Notes under the pieces: generated by a model | Told to the model about the DNA's origin: nothing | What the model saw: only the letters and a program-made list of their open reading frames with translations | The model's database searches: none | Shown here: positions 1-7,654 of the stretch, piece by piece | Layout: the number at the start of each line of letters is the position of its first letter | Numbering within the stretch: position 1 is the first letter of the stretch | Source: Actinomycetota bacterium | GTDB lineage: Bacteria; Actinomycetota; Actinomycetes; Mycobacteriales; Mycobacteriaceae | NCBI GenBank assembly: GCA_018268465.1 | Contig: JAFDWN010000011.1 | Location: 1-60,108 of the forward strand | DNA: 60,108 nucleotides | Direction of reading: 5' to 3' | Translations under genes and position numbers: made by a program

Positions 1-67
1 GAGCCGTCGCGGTTGAGGTACCGGAGAAGGGTTTTCCGTCGCACCAGTGCTCGATGATGTGATTCAC
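1..67 (-). CDS. N-terminal fragment of MmsA-like aldehyde dehydrogenase
   Basis: Only the first 22 codons lie in the window; the gene runs off the left edge. Reading leftward from a GTG at 67, the peptide begins VNHIIEHWCDGKPFSG and continues into a Ser/Thr-rich stretch. This resembles the start of CoA-acylating (methyl)malonate-semialdehyde dehydrogenases of the aldehyde dehydrogenase superfamily, which open with a short 'HW.DGK...GTS' segment before the NAD-binding fold. Family members oxidise methylmalonate or malonate semialdehyde to propionyl-CoA or acetyl-CoA in valine, pyrimidine or beta-alanine catabolism. The gene is divergent from the PucR regulator at 179, and PucR-type regulators often control such neighbours. 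The identity rests on a short stretch and is tentative. Confidence 0.5.
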   Translation of the reverse strand, partial: MNHIIEHWCDGKPFSGTSTATA

Positions 68-109
68 GGGGCCTGCGCCTTTCTACAGCGGGAACGTTGA
101 CTCCACTGT

Positions 110-128
110 GCACCGTCGACATCGGTGC
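110..128. promoter_or_regulatory. Inverted repeat, possible PucR operator
   Basis: The arms GCACCG (110-115) and CGGTGC (123-128) are perfect complements around a 7-base spacer. The repeat lies in the 111-bp region between the two divergent genes, about 40 bases upstream of the predicted pucR -10 element. Autoregulation through this site is inference. Confidence 0.3.
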
Positions 129-166
129 GTATGGCATCAATGTGGATCACATCGTGGTTGCTTTCT

Positions 167-172
167 TACAAT
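167..172 (+). promoter_or_regulatory. -10 element of pucR, leaderless arrangement
   Basis: TACAAT ends six bases before the ATG of pucR, and there is no Shine-Dalgarno sequence. This is the TANNNT spacing expected when transcription starts at the initiation codon itself. Leaderless mRNAs are common in mycobacteria. Confidence 0.5.
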
Positions 173-178
173 GTGTAA

Positions 179-1795
179 ATGATTCCGACCGTCGCGGACG
201 TCCTCGCCCTGCCGGTGGTGCAGGCGGGCGCGCCCGAAGTCGTCAGCGCCGAACGCCTCGACCGACTCGTCCGATGGGTGCACGTCAGCGACGTATCCGA
301 CCTATCCGACCTGCTCCAGGGCGGTGAGCTGGTGCTCACGACGGGTCCGGCGCTGCTGGCCGAACCGCACGAATACCTCGATCGGCTGGTGCGCGCCGGC
401 GCTTCGGGGCTGGTCGTGGAGCTCGGCGCCGCCATCCCCGAGCTGCCCCCGTCGGCAGGCAGCACCGCCCGATCCCTGGGCCTGCCCCTGGTGGCGCTGC
501 ATCGCAAGACCCGGTTCGTGGCGATCACCGAGGCCGTACACCGGCTGATCGTCGCCGACCAGTACGAGGAACTGGCCTTCGCACACCGCGCCCACGAAAC
601 GTTCACCGACCTGAGCATGCGGCGGGCGTCGCTGTCCGACATCGTCAACGCGGCGGCGGCCATGATCGGCGAGACGGTCGTGCTGGAGGATCTGTCCCAT
701 CAGGTGCTGGCCGCGTCACCGCAGGGCGAAACCGCCGCGGAGGCGCTGCGGGACTGGCAGCAGCGGTCGCGGATGACCGCCGACGACCGCACCGCGCAGG
801 AACCCTGGACCGTCAGCCCGGTCGGGCCGCGCGGCGAGGACTGGGGCAGGCTCATCATCCCCCGGGCACCACGCACTCCCGCGAAGGCGAAGATGGTGCT
901 CGAACGGGCGGCGCAGGCGCTGGCCCTGCACCGCATGGCCGAGCGCGGGCGTTCCGGGCTCGAACACCAGGCCCAGACCGGGCTGATCGAAGACGTCCTG
1001 CAGGGCCGCATCACCGACGACCGCGAAGCCGAGGCGCGCGCCCACGCTCTGGGCTTGCAGGCTGCGTCGACGTATCTGCCTGCGACCGTGCGGATCTCCG
1101 CGACCGACGAACGCCTGGATCCGGTCGCATCCCAGCGTCGGACGGTCCGGCTGCTGGACGCGGTGGTGCATTGCGTGAAGTCGGCGGGCCACAGCGCGCT
1201 GTGTTCGATCCGTCGCGACGGGGAGATCGGGCTCGTCCTGGCGCTCGCCGCGCGCCGCGGGGTCACCCACGACGCCGCGGTGACTAGACTGGGAGTCGCG
1301 CTGCGAGACAGCATCCGGCGTGGCGCGGACGCCGACAGGGTGGTCTTCGCGCTCGGCTCCGGCGCGGCCACCGTCGTCGACGCCATCCACGGTCTGCGCG
1401 ACGCCGCCCACGTCGCCGACGTGGCACTGGCCATGCCCGAAACCGAGCGGGTGTACTACCGGGCCGCCGACGTGCGGCTGCGGGGTCTGCTCGCACTGCT
1501 GCACGACGACCCGCGGGTGCAGAACTTCGCCGAGACCGAACTCAAGGCGCTGTTGCTGCACGACGCCCACCACGGCGACACCAGCGTGTCGGTGCTGCGC
1601 GGGTATCTCGCACTGGCGGGCAACAAGTCGGCCCTGGCCAAGCGGCTGCACATGAGCAGGCCGGCGCTCTACAGCAGGCTCGACGCGATCGAGCGCATCC
1701 TCGGCGTGGACCTCGCCGACGGCGAGTCCATGACTTCGTTGCACGTCGCTCTGCTCATCCTCGACGCGCACGATGCCGCGCCGCATGCGCGCTGA
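179..1795 (+). CDS. PucR family transcriptional regulator
   Basis: 538 residues with the classic PucR/CdaR layout. An N-terminal PucR domain (about 5-125) opens with IPTVADVLALPVVQAG. A variable middle region follows, and a C-terminal helix-turn-helix (about 475-530) contains GNKSALAKRLHMSRPALYSR. Relatives are effector-responsive activators of nitrogen and amine catabolism (purines, GABA, proline, beta-alanine). The divergent MmsA-like dehydrogenase at the window edge is the most likely target. The gene has no ribosome-binding site, and a TACAAT -10 sits immediately upstream, so the message is probably leaderless. The ATP-grasp gene follows 93 bp downstream on the same strand but appears to have its own -10 element. 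Confidence 0.9.
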   Translation: MIPTVADVLALPVVQAGAPEVVSAERLDRLVRWVHVSDVSDLSDLLQGGELVLTTGPALLAEPHEYLDRLVRAGASGLVVELGAAIPELPPSAGSTARSLGLPLVALHRKTRFVAITEAVHRLIVADQYEELAFAHRAHETFTDLSMRRASLSDIVNAAAAMIGETVVLEDLSHQVLAASPQGETAAEALRDWQQRSRMTADDRTAQEPWTVSPVGPRGEDWGRLIIPRAPRTPAKAKMVLERAAQALALHRMAERGRSGLEHQAQTGLIEDVLQGRITDDREAEARAHALGLQAASTYLPATVRISATDERLDPVASQRRTVRLLDAVVHCVKSAGHSALCSIRRDGEIGLVLALAARRGVTHDAAVTRLGVALRDSIRRGADADRVVFALGSGAATVVDAIHGLRDAAHVADVALAMPETERVYYRAADVRLRGLLALLHDDPRVQNFAETELKALLLHDAHHGDTSVSVLRGYLALAGNKSALAKRLHMSRPALYSRLDAIERILGVDLADGESMTSLHVALLILDAHDAAPHAR

Positions 1796-1853
1796 GGCAC
1801 GACGAGATCCGCCGAGCCCGCCGTAACGACCACCAGAGCGGGCACACCGCCGT

Positions 1854-1859
1854 TAGGGT
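1854..1859 (+). promoter_or_regulatory. Putative -10 element of the ATP-grasp gene
   Basis: TAGGGT fits the mycobacterial TANNNT pattern and lies 29 bases before the ATG at 1889. A weak GCGAGG ribosome-binding site sits in between. No convincing -35 was found. Confidence 0.3.
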
Positions 1860-1888
1860 GGGAAATCCAACGACGAGCGAGGTACGCC

Positions 1889-3706
1889 ATGACAGACCGT
1901 GCGGTTCGATCGAGAGCATCCTCGACGGCGGCCAAGAAGACTCCGGCCACCAAGGCTGCCCCCAAACAGACTGCCGCCAAACAGACTCCGGCCAAGAGGG
2001 CCTCCACCAAGACGGCCACCACCAAGAAGACCCCCGCCGCCACCGCGGGCAGCGGCCAACCGGCCACCGCGAAGAAGTCAGGCGCCGCCGCGAAGAAGGC
2101 CACCGCCACGAAGTCCGCGCCGAAGAGCGTTGCGACGACGACGCCCGCCAAGGCGGCCGGCACCGCGCCGAAACCGGCCACGGCCCGCCAGATCAGCGTC
2201 GGCACCGATGCCGCCTTCGCATCCGGCCAGGGATCGACCCGGCGGCGGCTGCGCAACATCTCCGAGGTCCGGCATTTCTTCCGCACCAACGACGTCCCGA
2301 TCTTCTTCTTCGGCGCCACCCCGTTCAACCTGCTCGGCCTCGACCGCTGGGTGCGCAACTTCTCCTACATCACCTACTACGACGGCTGGGACGGCACCCA
2401 TCCCCGCGTGTTCACCCCGAACCACAAGCCGTACCAGGAGTTCGAGAGCGGGGAGGAGATCAACAACTGGCTGCTCACCAATGCCGAGGTTCGCGCGCAC
2501 ATCGACAGCGTCACCCCACGGGGGGTGCGCCCCAAGGTCGCGATGGTGTTCTTCGACAGCGAAACCGAGGACATCTGCCGCGAACTCGGCTACGACCTGA
2601 TCCTGCCGTCGGCGAGCCTGCGCCAGCACCTCGACTCCAAGATCGTCACCACCCAGCTGGGCAACGAGGCCGGAGCACCCAGCGCGCCCAACGTCCTCAC
2701 TAGGGTCGACGACTGGGCACAACTGCGCGACGTGGCCGAGAAGGCCGATCTGGGAGACGAACTCGTCGTCCAGACGCCCTACGGCGATTCGGGTAAGACG
2801 ACGTTCTTCATCTCCTCGGAAGCCGACTGGAAGAAGCACAGCGCCGACATCGTCGGTGAGGACATCAAGGTGATGCGCCGCATCAACAACCGGCCCGTCG
2901 CGGTCGAGGCCGTCCTCACCCGCTGCGGCACCATCGTCGGACCGTTCATGTCCGAACTGATCGGCTACCGCAAACTGACGCCCTCCCGCGGGGGCTGGTG
3001 CGGCAACGAAATGTACCCCGAGGTGCTCACGCCCGAGAATCGCCGTACCGCAACGCAATTGGTGCGACGACTAGGTGACCGGCTGGCCAAGGAAGGGTAT
3101 CGGGGATTCTTCGAAGTCGACGTGCTGGTCGACACCGACACCGGCGACGTGTACCTGGGCGAACTCAATCCGCGGATCAGCGGGGCCTCGTCGATCACCA
3201 ATGTCACCGCGGGCGCCTACGCCGACGTCCCCCTGTTCCTGTTCCACATCCTGGAGTACATGAACGTCGAGTTCGACCTCGACGTCGACGAGATCAACGA
3301 ACGGTGGGAGGAACTCGCCGCCGAGGACGTGTGGAGCCAGATGATCCTCAAGGAGACCGACGACATCGTGCAGCGGCTCACCGCCACCCCGCGCACCGGT
3401 CACTACTCGCTCGACGCCAAGGGCACGCTGGTCTTCCGCGGTCCCGCGCTGGACTGGCACCAGCTGCAGAACGAGACCGAAGCGTTCTTCCTGCGTATCT
3501 ACGGCCCCGGCGACTACCGCTGGAAGGGTGCCGATCTGGGCGTGGTGGTCACCAAGGGCAGGCTGCAGGTCGACACCGGCAGCGGGAAGTCGGCGCTGGC
3601 GATCCGCGCCCGTCACCTGATCGACTCGATCCGCGCCGAATTCTCGGGCACACCGGTGGCCGCACCCGTCAAACCGCCGACGACTGCGGGAGTCAAATCG
3701 GGCTGA
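1889..3706 (+). CDS. ATP-grasp ligase-like protein with histone-like N-terminal tail
   Basis: 605 residues in two parts. Residues 1 to about 105 are low-complexity Lys/Ala/Thr/Pro with repeated AAKKTPATK-, AKQTPAKRAS- and TTKKTPAAT-type segments. These resemble the basic tail of HupB or eukaryotic histone H1. The rest is a globular ATP-grasp enzyme: HLDSKIVTTQLGNEAG gives the first ATP-binding lysine, LVVQTPYGDSGKTTFF the glycine-rich loop, and VYLGELNPRISG the metal-binding E-x-N-P-R segment. ATP-grasp enzymes join a carboxylate to an amine or thiol through an acylphosphate. General pipelines may label it biotin-carboxylase-like, but no biotin-carboxyl-carrier domain is visible. The substrate is unknown. 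A NylB-type amide hydrolase follows 59 bp downstream. Confidence 0.8.
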   Translation: MTDRAVRSRASSTAAKKTPATKAAPKQTAAKQTPAKRASTKTATTKKTPAATAGSGQPATAKKSGAAAKKATATKSAPKSVATTTPAKAAGTAPKPATARQISVGTDAAFASGQGSTRRRLRNISEVRHFFRTNDVPIFFFGATPFNLLGLDRWVRNFSYITYYDGWDGTHPRVFTPNHKPYQEFESGEEINNWLLTNAEVRAHIDSVTPRGVRPKVAMVFFDSETEDICRELGYDLILPSASLRQHLDSKIVTTQLGNEAGAPSAPNVLTRVDDWAQLRDVAEKADLGDELVVQTPYGDSGKTTFFISSEADWKKHSADIVGEDIKVMRRINNRPVAVEAVLTRCGTIVGPFMSELIGYRKLTPSRGGWCGNEMYPEVLTPENRRTATQLVRRLGDRLAKEGYRGFFEVDVLVDTDTGDVYLGELNPRISGASSITNVTAGAYADVPLFLFHILEYMNVEFDLDVDEINERWEELAAEDVWSQMILKETDDIVQRLTATPRTGHYSLDAKGTLVFRGPALDWHQLQNETEAFFLRIYGPGDYRWKGADLGVVVTKGRLQVDTGSGKSALAIRARHLIDSIRAEFSGTPVAAPVKPPTTAGVKSG

Positions 3707-3708
3707 GC

Positions 3709-3714
3709 TAGGGT
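3709..3714 (+). promoter_or_regulatory. Putative -10 element of the NylB-like gene
   Basis: TAGGGT begins two bases after the stop codon of the ATP-grasp gene and matches the TAGGGT element found before that gene. It may allow independent transcription of the hydrolase, which has an AGGAGG ribosome-binding site at about 3750. Confidence 0.25.
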
Positions 3715-3765
3715 CGTCGGGTACCTACCCGCACTTACGCAGAGGCATCAGGAGGCTGGAAGCAC

Positions 3766-4956
3766 ATGGTGCTCGGCGGCAATCCCGGCCGTGTCCCGTC
3801 CGACGTGACGCTGGAGAACTGGCAATCGGCGGCACAGCTGCACTGGACGTTCCAGCACATCGCCGACTTCCTGCCCACCGCGGTGATCTCCCGCGGCACC
3901 GGTCCGGTCGCCGAGCTGCCGTCCACACCGGAGGTGCTGTCCGACATCCCGCTGCTGGACCACACCAACGGCAAGCGGACGACCGTCGGCGACGTCATGG
4001 CCGCCACGGCCACCGATGGCTGGATCGTCACCAGGCACGGCAAGGTCCTCGAGGAGCACTACTACGGCGGCATGCAGCAGGACACCTCGCATCTGCTCAT
4101 GTCGGTGAGCAAGACCCTGATCGCCACCGTGGTGGGTGCGCTGGTCAGCGACCACGGTCTGGACGTGGACGCCCAGCTGACCACCTACGTGCCGGCGCTG
4201 GCCGCATCGGGATATGCCGGTGCCACCGTGCGAAACCTGCTCGACATGCGTTCGGGTATCAGGTTTTCCGAAGACTATCTGAACCCGATGGCCGAGGTAC
4301 GGCTGCTCGAACAGGCGATCGGCTGGGCGCCGCGGACGGTGCCGGACCTGCCGACGACCATGTACGACTATCTGCTGACGCTGCAGCAGGAGTCACCCCA
4401 CGGTGGCGCGTTCCGGTATCGCTCGTGCGAAACCGACGTCCTGGGCTGGGTGTGCGAGGCGGCCAGCGGCGTGCGCATGCCCGAGCTGATGTCCGAAGTG
4501 CTGTGGAGCAAACTGGGCGCGGAGTACGACGCCTCGATCGGCGTGGACTCCGTGGGCACCGGCATGTTCGACGGCGGGATCAACGCCGGCCTGCGCGACC
4601 TGGCGCGGTTCGGGTCGCTGTTCCTCAACGGCGGGACGGCGCTCGACGGGCGCCCCGTGGTGTCACTGTCCTGGATCGCCGACACCTTCGCCGGCGGCAC
4701 CGACTCCCGCGCGGCGTTCGCGGCCAGCCCCGACGACAACCGCATGCCCGGCGGTATGTACCGCAACCAGTGCTGGTTCCCCTACGCCGGCAACACCGTG
4801 CTGCTGTGCCTGGGTATCCACGGGCAGATGATCTACGTGAACCGGGCGGCCGGCGTGGTGGCGGCGAAGCTGTCGAGCTGGCCGCTGCCCCAGGACGCCA
4901 CCAAACTGTTTCCGACGATCGCCGCATTCGACGAGATCGCCGCGAACCTGTCCTGA
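3766..4956 (+). CDS. Serine hydrolase, beta-lactamase class C / NylB-like
   Basis: 396 residues, cytoplasmic as read because no signal peptide is evident. The catalytic S-x-x-K motif is SVSK (Ser113, Lys116). The general-base tyrosine is in FRYRSCETD, and the C-terminal third motif is the HG of GIHGQMIYVN. This pattern, with Y-R-S in place of the penicillin-binding-protein Y-x-N, is typical of 6-aminohexanoate-dimer hydrolase (NylB) relatives and carboxylesterase-like class C proteins rather than true beta-lactamases. Likely chemistry is amide or ester hydrolysis of an unknown substrate. The ATG has AGGAGG about 10 bases upstream. Its position after an ATP-grasp ligase suggests opposing amide-forming and amide-cleaving activities, which is inference. 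Confidence 0.8.
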   Translation: MVLGGNPGRVPSDVTLENWQSAAQLHWTFQHIADFLPTAVISRGTGPVAELPSTPEVLSDIPLLDHTNGKRTTVGDVMAATATDGWIVTRHGKVLEEHYYGGMQQDTSHLLMSVSKTLIATVVGALVSDHGLDVDAQLTTYVPALAASGYAGATVRNLLDMRSGIRFSEDYLNPMAEVRLLEQAIGWAPRTVPDLPTTMYDYLLTLQQESPHGGAFRYRSCETDVLGWVCEAASGVRMPELMSEVLWSKLGAEYDASIGVDSVGTGMFDGGINAGLRDLARFGSLFLNGGTALDGRPVVSLSWIADTFAGGTDSRAAFAASPDDNRMPGGMYRNQCWFPYAGNTVLLCLGIHGQMIYVNRAAGVVAAKLSSWPLPQDATKLFPTIAAFDEIAANLS

Positions 4957-4962
4957 CCGCGG

Positions 4963-5268
4963 CTACTCGGGCAGCCGCAACTCCGGCTTCTCCACCTCTT
5001 CGATGTTGACGTCCTTGAAGGTGATCACCCGCACCTGCTTGACGAACCGCGCCGGCCGGTACATATCCCACACCCAGGCGTCGCCCAGCCGGAGCTCGAA
5101 GTACACCTCGCCGTTGGAGTTGCGCGGCACCAGTTCCACACTGTTGGCGAGGTAGAACCGCCGCTCGGTCTCGACGACGTAGCTGAACTGCCCGACGATG
5201 TCCTTGTACTCGCGGTACAGCGAGAGCTCCATCTCGGTCTCGTACTTCTCGAGATCTTCAGCACTCAT
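4963..5268 (-). CDS. DUF2469 family protein (Rv2901c homologue)
   Basis: 101 residues, acidic, beginning MSAEDLEKYETEMELSLYRE. It matches the actinobacterial DUF2469 family in length and in its central segment (SYVVETERRFYLANSVEL and VWDMYRPARFVKQV). Function is unknown, although family members are consistently found next to RNase HII, as here. Its stop lies six bases from the convergent hydrolase stop, with no room for a terminator. The start is an ATG without a strong ribosome-binding site, 41 bases after the rnhB stop, so co-transcription with rnhB is likely. Confidence 0.85.
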   Translation of the reverse strand: MSAEDLEKYETEMELSLYREYKDIVGQFSYVVETERRFYLANSVELVPRNSNGEVYFELRLGDAWVWDMYRPARFVKQVRVITFKDVNIEEVEKPELRLPE

Positions 5269-5309
5269 CTGCTCTGCTGTCCTTCGCGTCGGTCATGGTC
5301 TATCTTCCC

Positions 5310-6044
5310 TTACCCGAGTTGGCTGTGCCGCTCGGATCCCCAGTCCGGCGATGCGCCGGGCTCGCTGTCCGCGGACGTGCGGGCGGCCGGGGACAACCGG
5401 CGGACGTTGATGAACGAATACCTGTGCTGACTGCACGGTCCGAGCGCGGTCAGCGCGGCGGTGTGGGCCGCTGTGCTGTAGCCCTTATGCTCGGCGAAAC
5501 CGTAGCCGGGGAAGTCGCCGTCCATGCGCACCATCAGTCGGTCGCGGCTCACCTTCGCCAGCACACTCGCCGCCGCGATACACGCCGCGGCGGCGTCGCC
5601 GCCAACCACGGGCAGCGACGGCATCGGCAACCCCGGCACGCGGAAGCCGTCGGAGAGCACGTACCCGGGGCGTACCGACAGTCCCGCCACCGCGCGGCGC
5701 ATGCCCTCGATATTGGCGACGTGCACACCGCGGCGGTCCACCTCCGTCGAGGGGATGAACACCACGTGATAGGCCGCGGCGTACCGGCGGATCAACGGAT
5801 ACAGACGCTCCCGTTCGCGTTCGTTGAGTCGTTTCGAATCGTCCAGCGCGGCAAGGCTGTCCAGCCTGTTGGGGCCGAGTACGCAGGCCGCGACCACCAG
5901 GGGACCCGCGCAGGCGCCCCGGCCGACCTCGTCGACGCCGGCAACCGGGCCCAGACCTCCGCGGTAGAGCGCCGATTCCAGTGTCCGCAGGCCGGCGGAC
6001 TTCCGGATCACCGTCCGGGGTGGCCAGGAGTTCGAGGCGGTCAA
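5310..6044 (-). CDS. rnhB: Ribonuclease HII
   Basis: 244 residues. RNase HII nicks RNA in RNA-DNA hybrids and at single embedded ribonucleotides. The signature [15 protein letters not shown] carries the first two acidic metal ligands (Asp and Glu of DEVGRG). The later segments [17 protein letters not shown] and [19 protein letters not shown] are also family hallmarks. The start is a TTG that overlaps the stop of a 12-codon upstream reading frame as TTGA. No other in-frame start fits the conserved [15 protein letters not shown]-terminus. The gene lies in the usual lepB-rnhB-DUF2469 order. Confidence 0.95.
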   Translation of the reverse strand: MTASNSWPPRTVIRKSAGLRTLESALYRGGLGPVAGVDEVGRGACAGPLVVAACVLGPNRLDSLAALDDSKRLNERERERLYPLIRRYAAAYHVVFIPSTEVDRRGVHVANIEGMRRAVAGLSVRPGYVLSDGFRVPGLPMPSLPVVGGDAAAACIAAASVLAKVSRDRLMVRMDGDFPGYGFAEHKGYSTAAHTAALTALGPCSQHRYSFINVRRLSPAARTSADSEPGASPDWGSERHSQLG

Positions 6045-6079
6045 AGCTGGAGTCCCCGGCTCTTCGCGCGGGCCGACAT
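6041..6079 (-). CDS. Possible 12-codon leader ORF upstream of rnhB
   Basis: An ATG at 6079 follows an AGGAGG ribosome-binding site by four bases and opens a frame encoding [12 protein letters not shown]. Its TGA overlaps the TTG start of rnhB in a TTGA junction, which would couple rnhB translation to it. The AGGAGG overlaps the lepB stop codon. No homology can be judged at this length. Confidence 0.35.
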   Translation of the reverse strand: MSARAKSRGLQL

Positions 6080-6087
6080 CGCGCCTC

Positions 6088-6936
6088 CTACTGGGACGTC
6101 TGCGGGTTCATCGAATCCACGCCGCCCCAGCGGGCCGGCGGCCACGCGATGAACCGTGCCTTACCGATGACATTCTCCACCGGCACCGTGCCGTTGGTGG
6201 GGTCACCGGTGCACAGCAGCCCGCGCTGGGCGTCGGCCGGCAGACTGGTGCAGTGCGCGCGTGAATCCGCGGAATGGGTGCGGTTGTCGCCCATGACCCA
6301 CAGCCGGCCCTCGGGCACCGTCACGGGGCCGAACTCATTTCCCAAACACTTGTAGACGTTCGGATCGGGCACGTTCATGGTGGCCCGGTCGAGATACGGC
6401 TCGTCGAGCGGCTTGCCGTCGACGGTCAGACCGGTGGTCTCCCGGCATTCGACCGTCTGCCCCCCGACCGCGATGATCCGTTTGACGAGGTCGTTCTCGT
6501 CCGGCGGCACGAATCCGATGAACGACAGCGCATTCTGCACCCATCGCACCGCGGTGTTGTCCGAGCGGATCGACTTGTAGCCGACGTTCCACGACGGCGG
6601 GCCCTTGAAGACGACGACGTCGCCGGGGCTGGGTTCGGAGAACCGGTAGGTCAGCTTGTCGACCATGATCCTGTCGCCGACACAGCCGTTGCACCCGTGC
6701 AACGTCGGCTCCATCGACTCCGACGGGATGAGGTAGGGCCGCGCCACGAACGTCAACATCACGTAGTAGAGCACCAGCGCGATGGCGACCAGGATCGCGC
6801 CTTCACGTAGGGCGCCGTGTTTGCGTTTGGGTTCGGCGGCCGCGTCCGCGCCACCCGATGCCGTCGTGTCGACCGGTTCGGGATCCTCGAGTGTGCGATC
6901 GGGTATCGAGTCGGCGGAGTCCTTGGGTCCGGTCAC
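6088..6936 (-). CDS. lepB: Type I signal peptidase
   Basis: 282 residues. LepB cleaves signal peptides from proteins exported by Sec and Tat at the outer face of the membrane. An acidic cytoplasmic N-terminus (1-45) leads into one transmembrane helix (about 46-64, [17 protein letters not shown]). The serine nucleophile is Ser74 in [10 protein letters not shown], and the lysine general base is Lys152 in [22 protein letters not shown] supplies the conserved late motif. The start is GTG. It is the usual neighbour of rplS upstream and rnhB downstream. Confidence 0.95.
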   Translation of the reverse strand: MTGPKDSADSIPDRTLEDPEPVDTTASGGADAAAEPKRKHGALREGAILVAIALVLYYVMLTFVARPYLIPSESMEPTLHGCNGCVGDRIMVDKLTYRFSEPSPGDVVVFKGPPSWNVGYKSIRSDNTAVRWVQNALSFIGFVPPDENDLVKRIIAVGGQTVECRETTGLTVDGKPLDEPYLDRATMNVPDPNVYKCLGNEFGPVTVPEGRLWVMGDNRTHSADSRAHCTSLPADAQRGLLCTGDPTNGTVPVENVIGKARFIAWPPARWGGVDSMNPQTSQ

Positions 6937-7012
6937 GGGATCAGCGTAGCCAGCGCGGTGGCGGCAGCTGTGCCGCGCGCGCCGCGAGAGTCAGCGTCCG
7001 GCCCGGACAAGC

Positions 7013-7354
7013 TCAGCGCTTTTCCTTGATCTTCGCCTTCTTGCCGCGCAGTTCACGCAGGTAGTACAGCTTGGCGCGACGGACGTCACCGCGGGTGACG
7101 ACGTCGATGTGGTCGATGTTGGGCGAATGCACCGGGAAGGTCCGCTCGACGCCGACGCCGTAGCTTTCCTTGCGCACCGTGAAGGTCTCGCGGACGCCGC
7201 CGCCCTGTCGGCGCAGGACGACACCCTTGAAGACCTGGATGCGTTCCTTGGAGCCCTCGATAACCTTCACGTGCACGTTGACGGTGTCGCCGGGGCTGAA
7301 GTCCGGGATGTCGTCGCGCAGCGACGTCTGATCGACGAAGTCCAGCGTGTTCAT
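7013..7354 (-). CDS. rplS: 50S ribosomal protein L19
   Basis: 113 residues, the normal length, starting [20 protein letters not shown]19 sits at the 30S-50S interface of the ribosome. Conserved segments are [22 protein letters not shown] and the basic C-terminus [14 protein letters not shown]. The ATG at 7354 follows a GGAAG ribosome-binding site. A longer open frame exists upstream but lacks L19 character. A promoter block at 7489-7521, nearly the same as that of rpsP, implies a leader of about 127 nt. Confidence 0.97.
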   Translation of the reverse strand: MNTLDFVDQTSLRDDIPDFSPGDTVNVHVKVIEGSKERIQVFKGVVLRRQGGGVRETFTVRKESYGVGVERTFPVHSPNIDHIDVVTRGDVRRAKLYYLRELRGKKAKIKEKR

Positions 7355-7654
7355 CGGTGACACTTCCTTGCTGTTCGCGGCGCGGGCAGGCTTCCACAAC
7401 AGGGCGCGCTGCCTCGCCGATGTATTCGGGCGTATCTGCGGGTGCGTCTCACAACGGGCGACGGACGGCCCGTGCGGACAACTGCTCAATTGTGCCAGAC
7501 GGGCACCGCTGCAGTGAAATCGTCCGTCCGTCTGCCGTCAACCGGTAAGAAAGCCTAAGTAAGCACAGAGCCAGTGCGCAGGTTAGGCTGTGATTTCTGG
7601 GCTGCGCCGTCGCGCCGGCCCCGCACGGATCGCCAGTACCCCCGGAGGAGGCCT
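7355..7654. other. Intergenic region between rplS and lppW
   Basis: 300 bp between divergent genes with no convincing ORF. It holds the rplS promoter block (7489-7521), a GTGCC/GGCAC inverted repeat (7492-7506) overlapping it, and a TAGGCT -10-like hexamer for lppW (7584-7589). The GGAGGAG ribosome-binding site of lppW lies at 7644-7650. Confidence 0.6.
7489..7521 (-). promoter_or_regulatory. Promoter of rplS (CACAAT -10 with extended TGG)
   Basis: Read on the minus strand, the block begins GATTTCACTG at 7521 and ends TCTGGCACAAT at 7489. It aligns without gaps to the rpsP promoter, with 25 of 33 positions identical. TTCACT serves as a weak -35, with an 18-base spacer. Confidence 0.6.
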
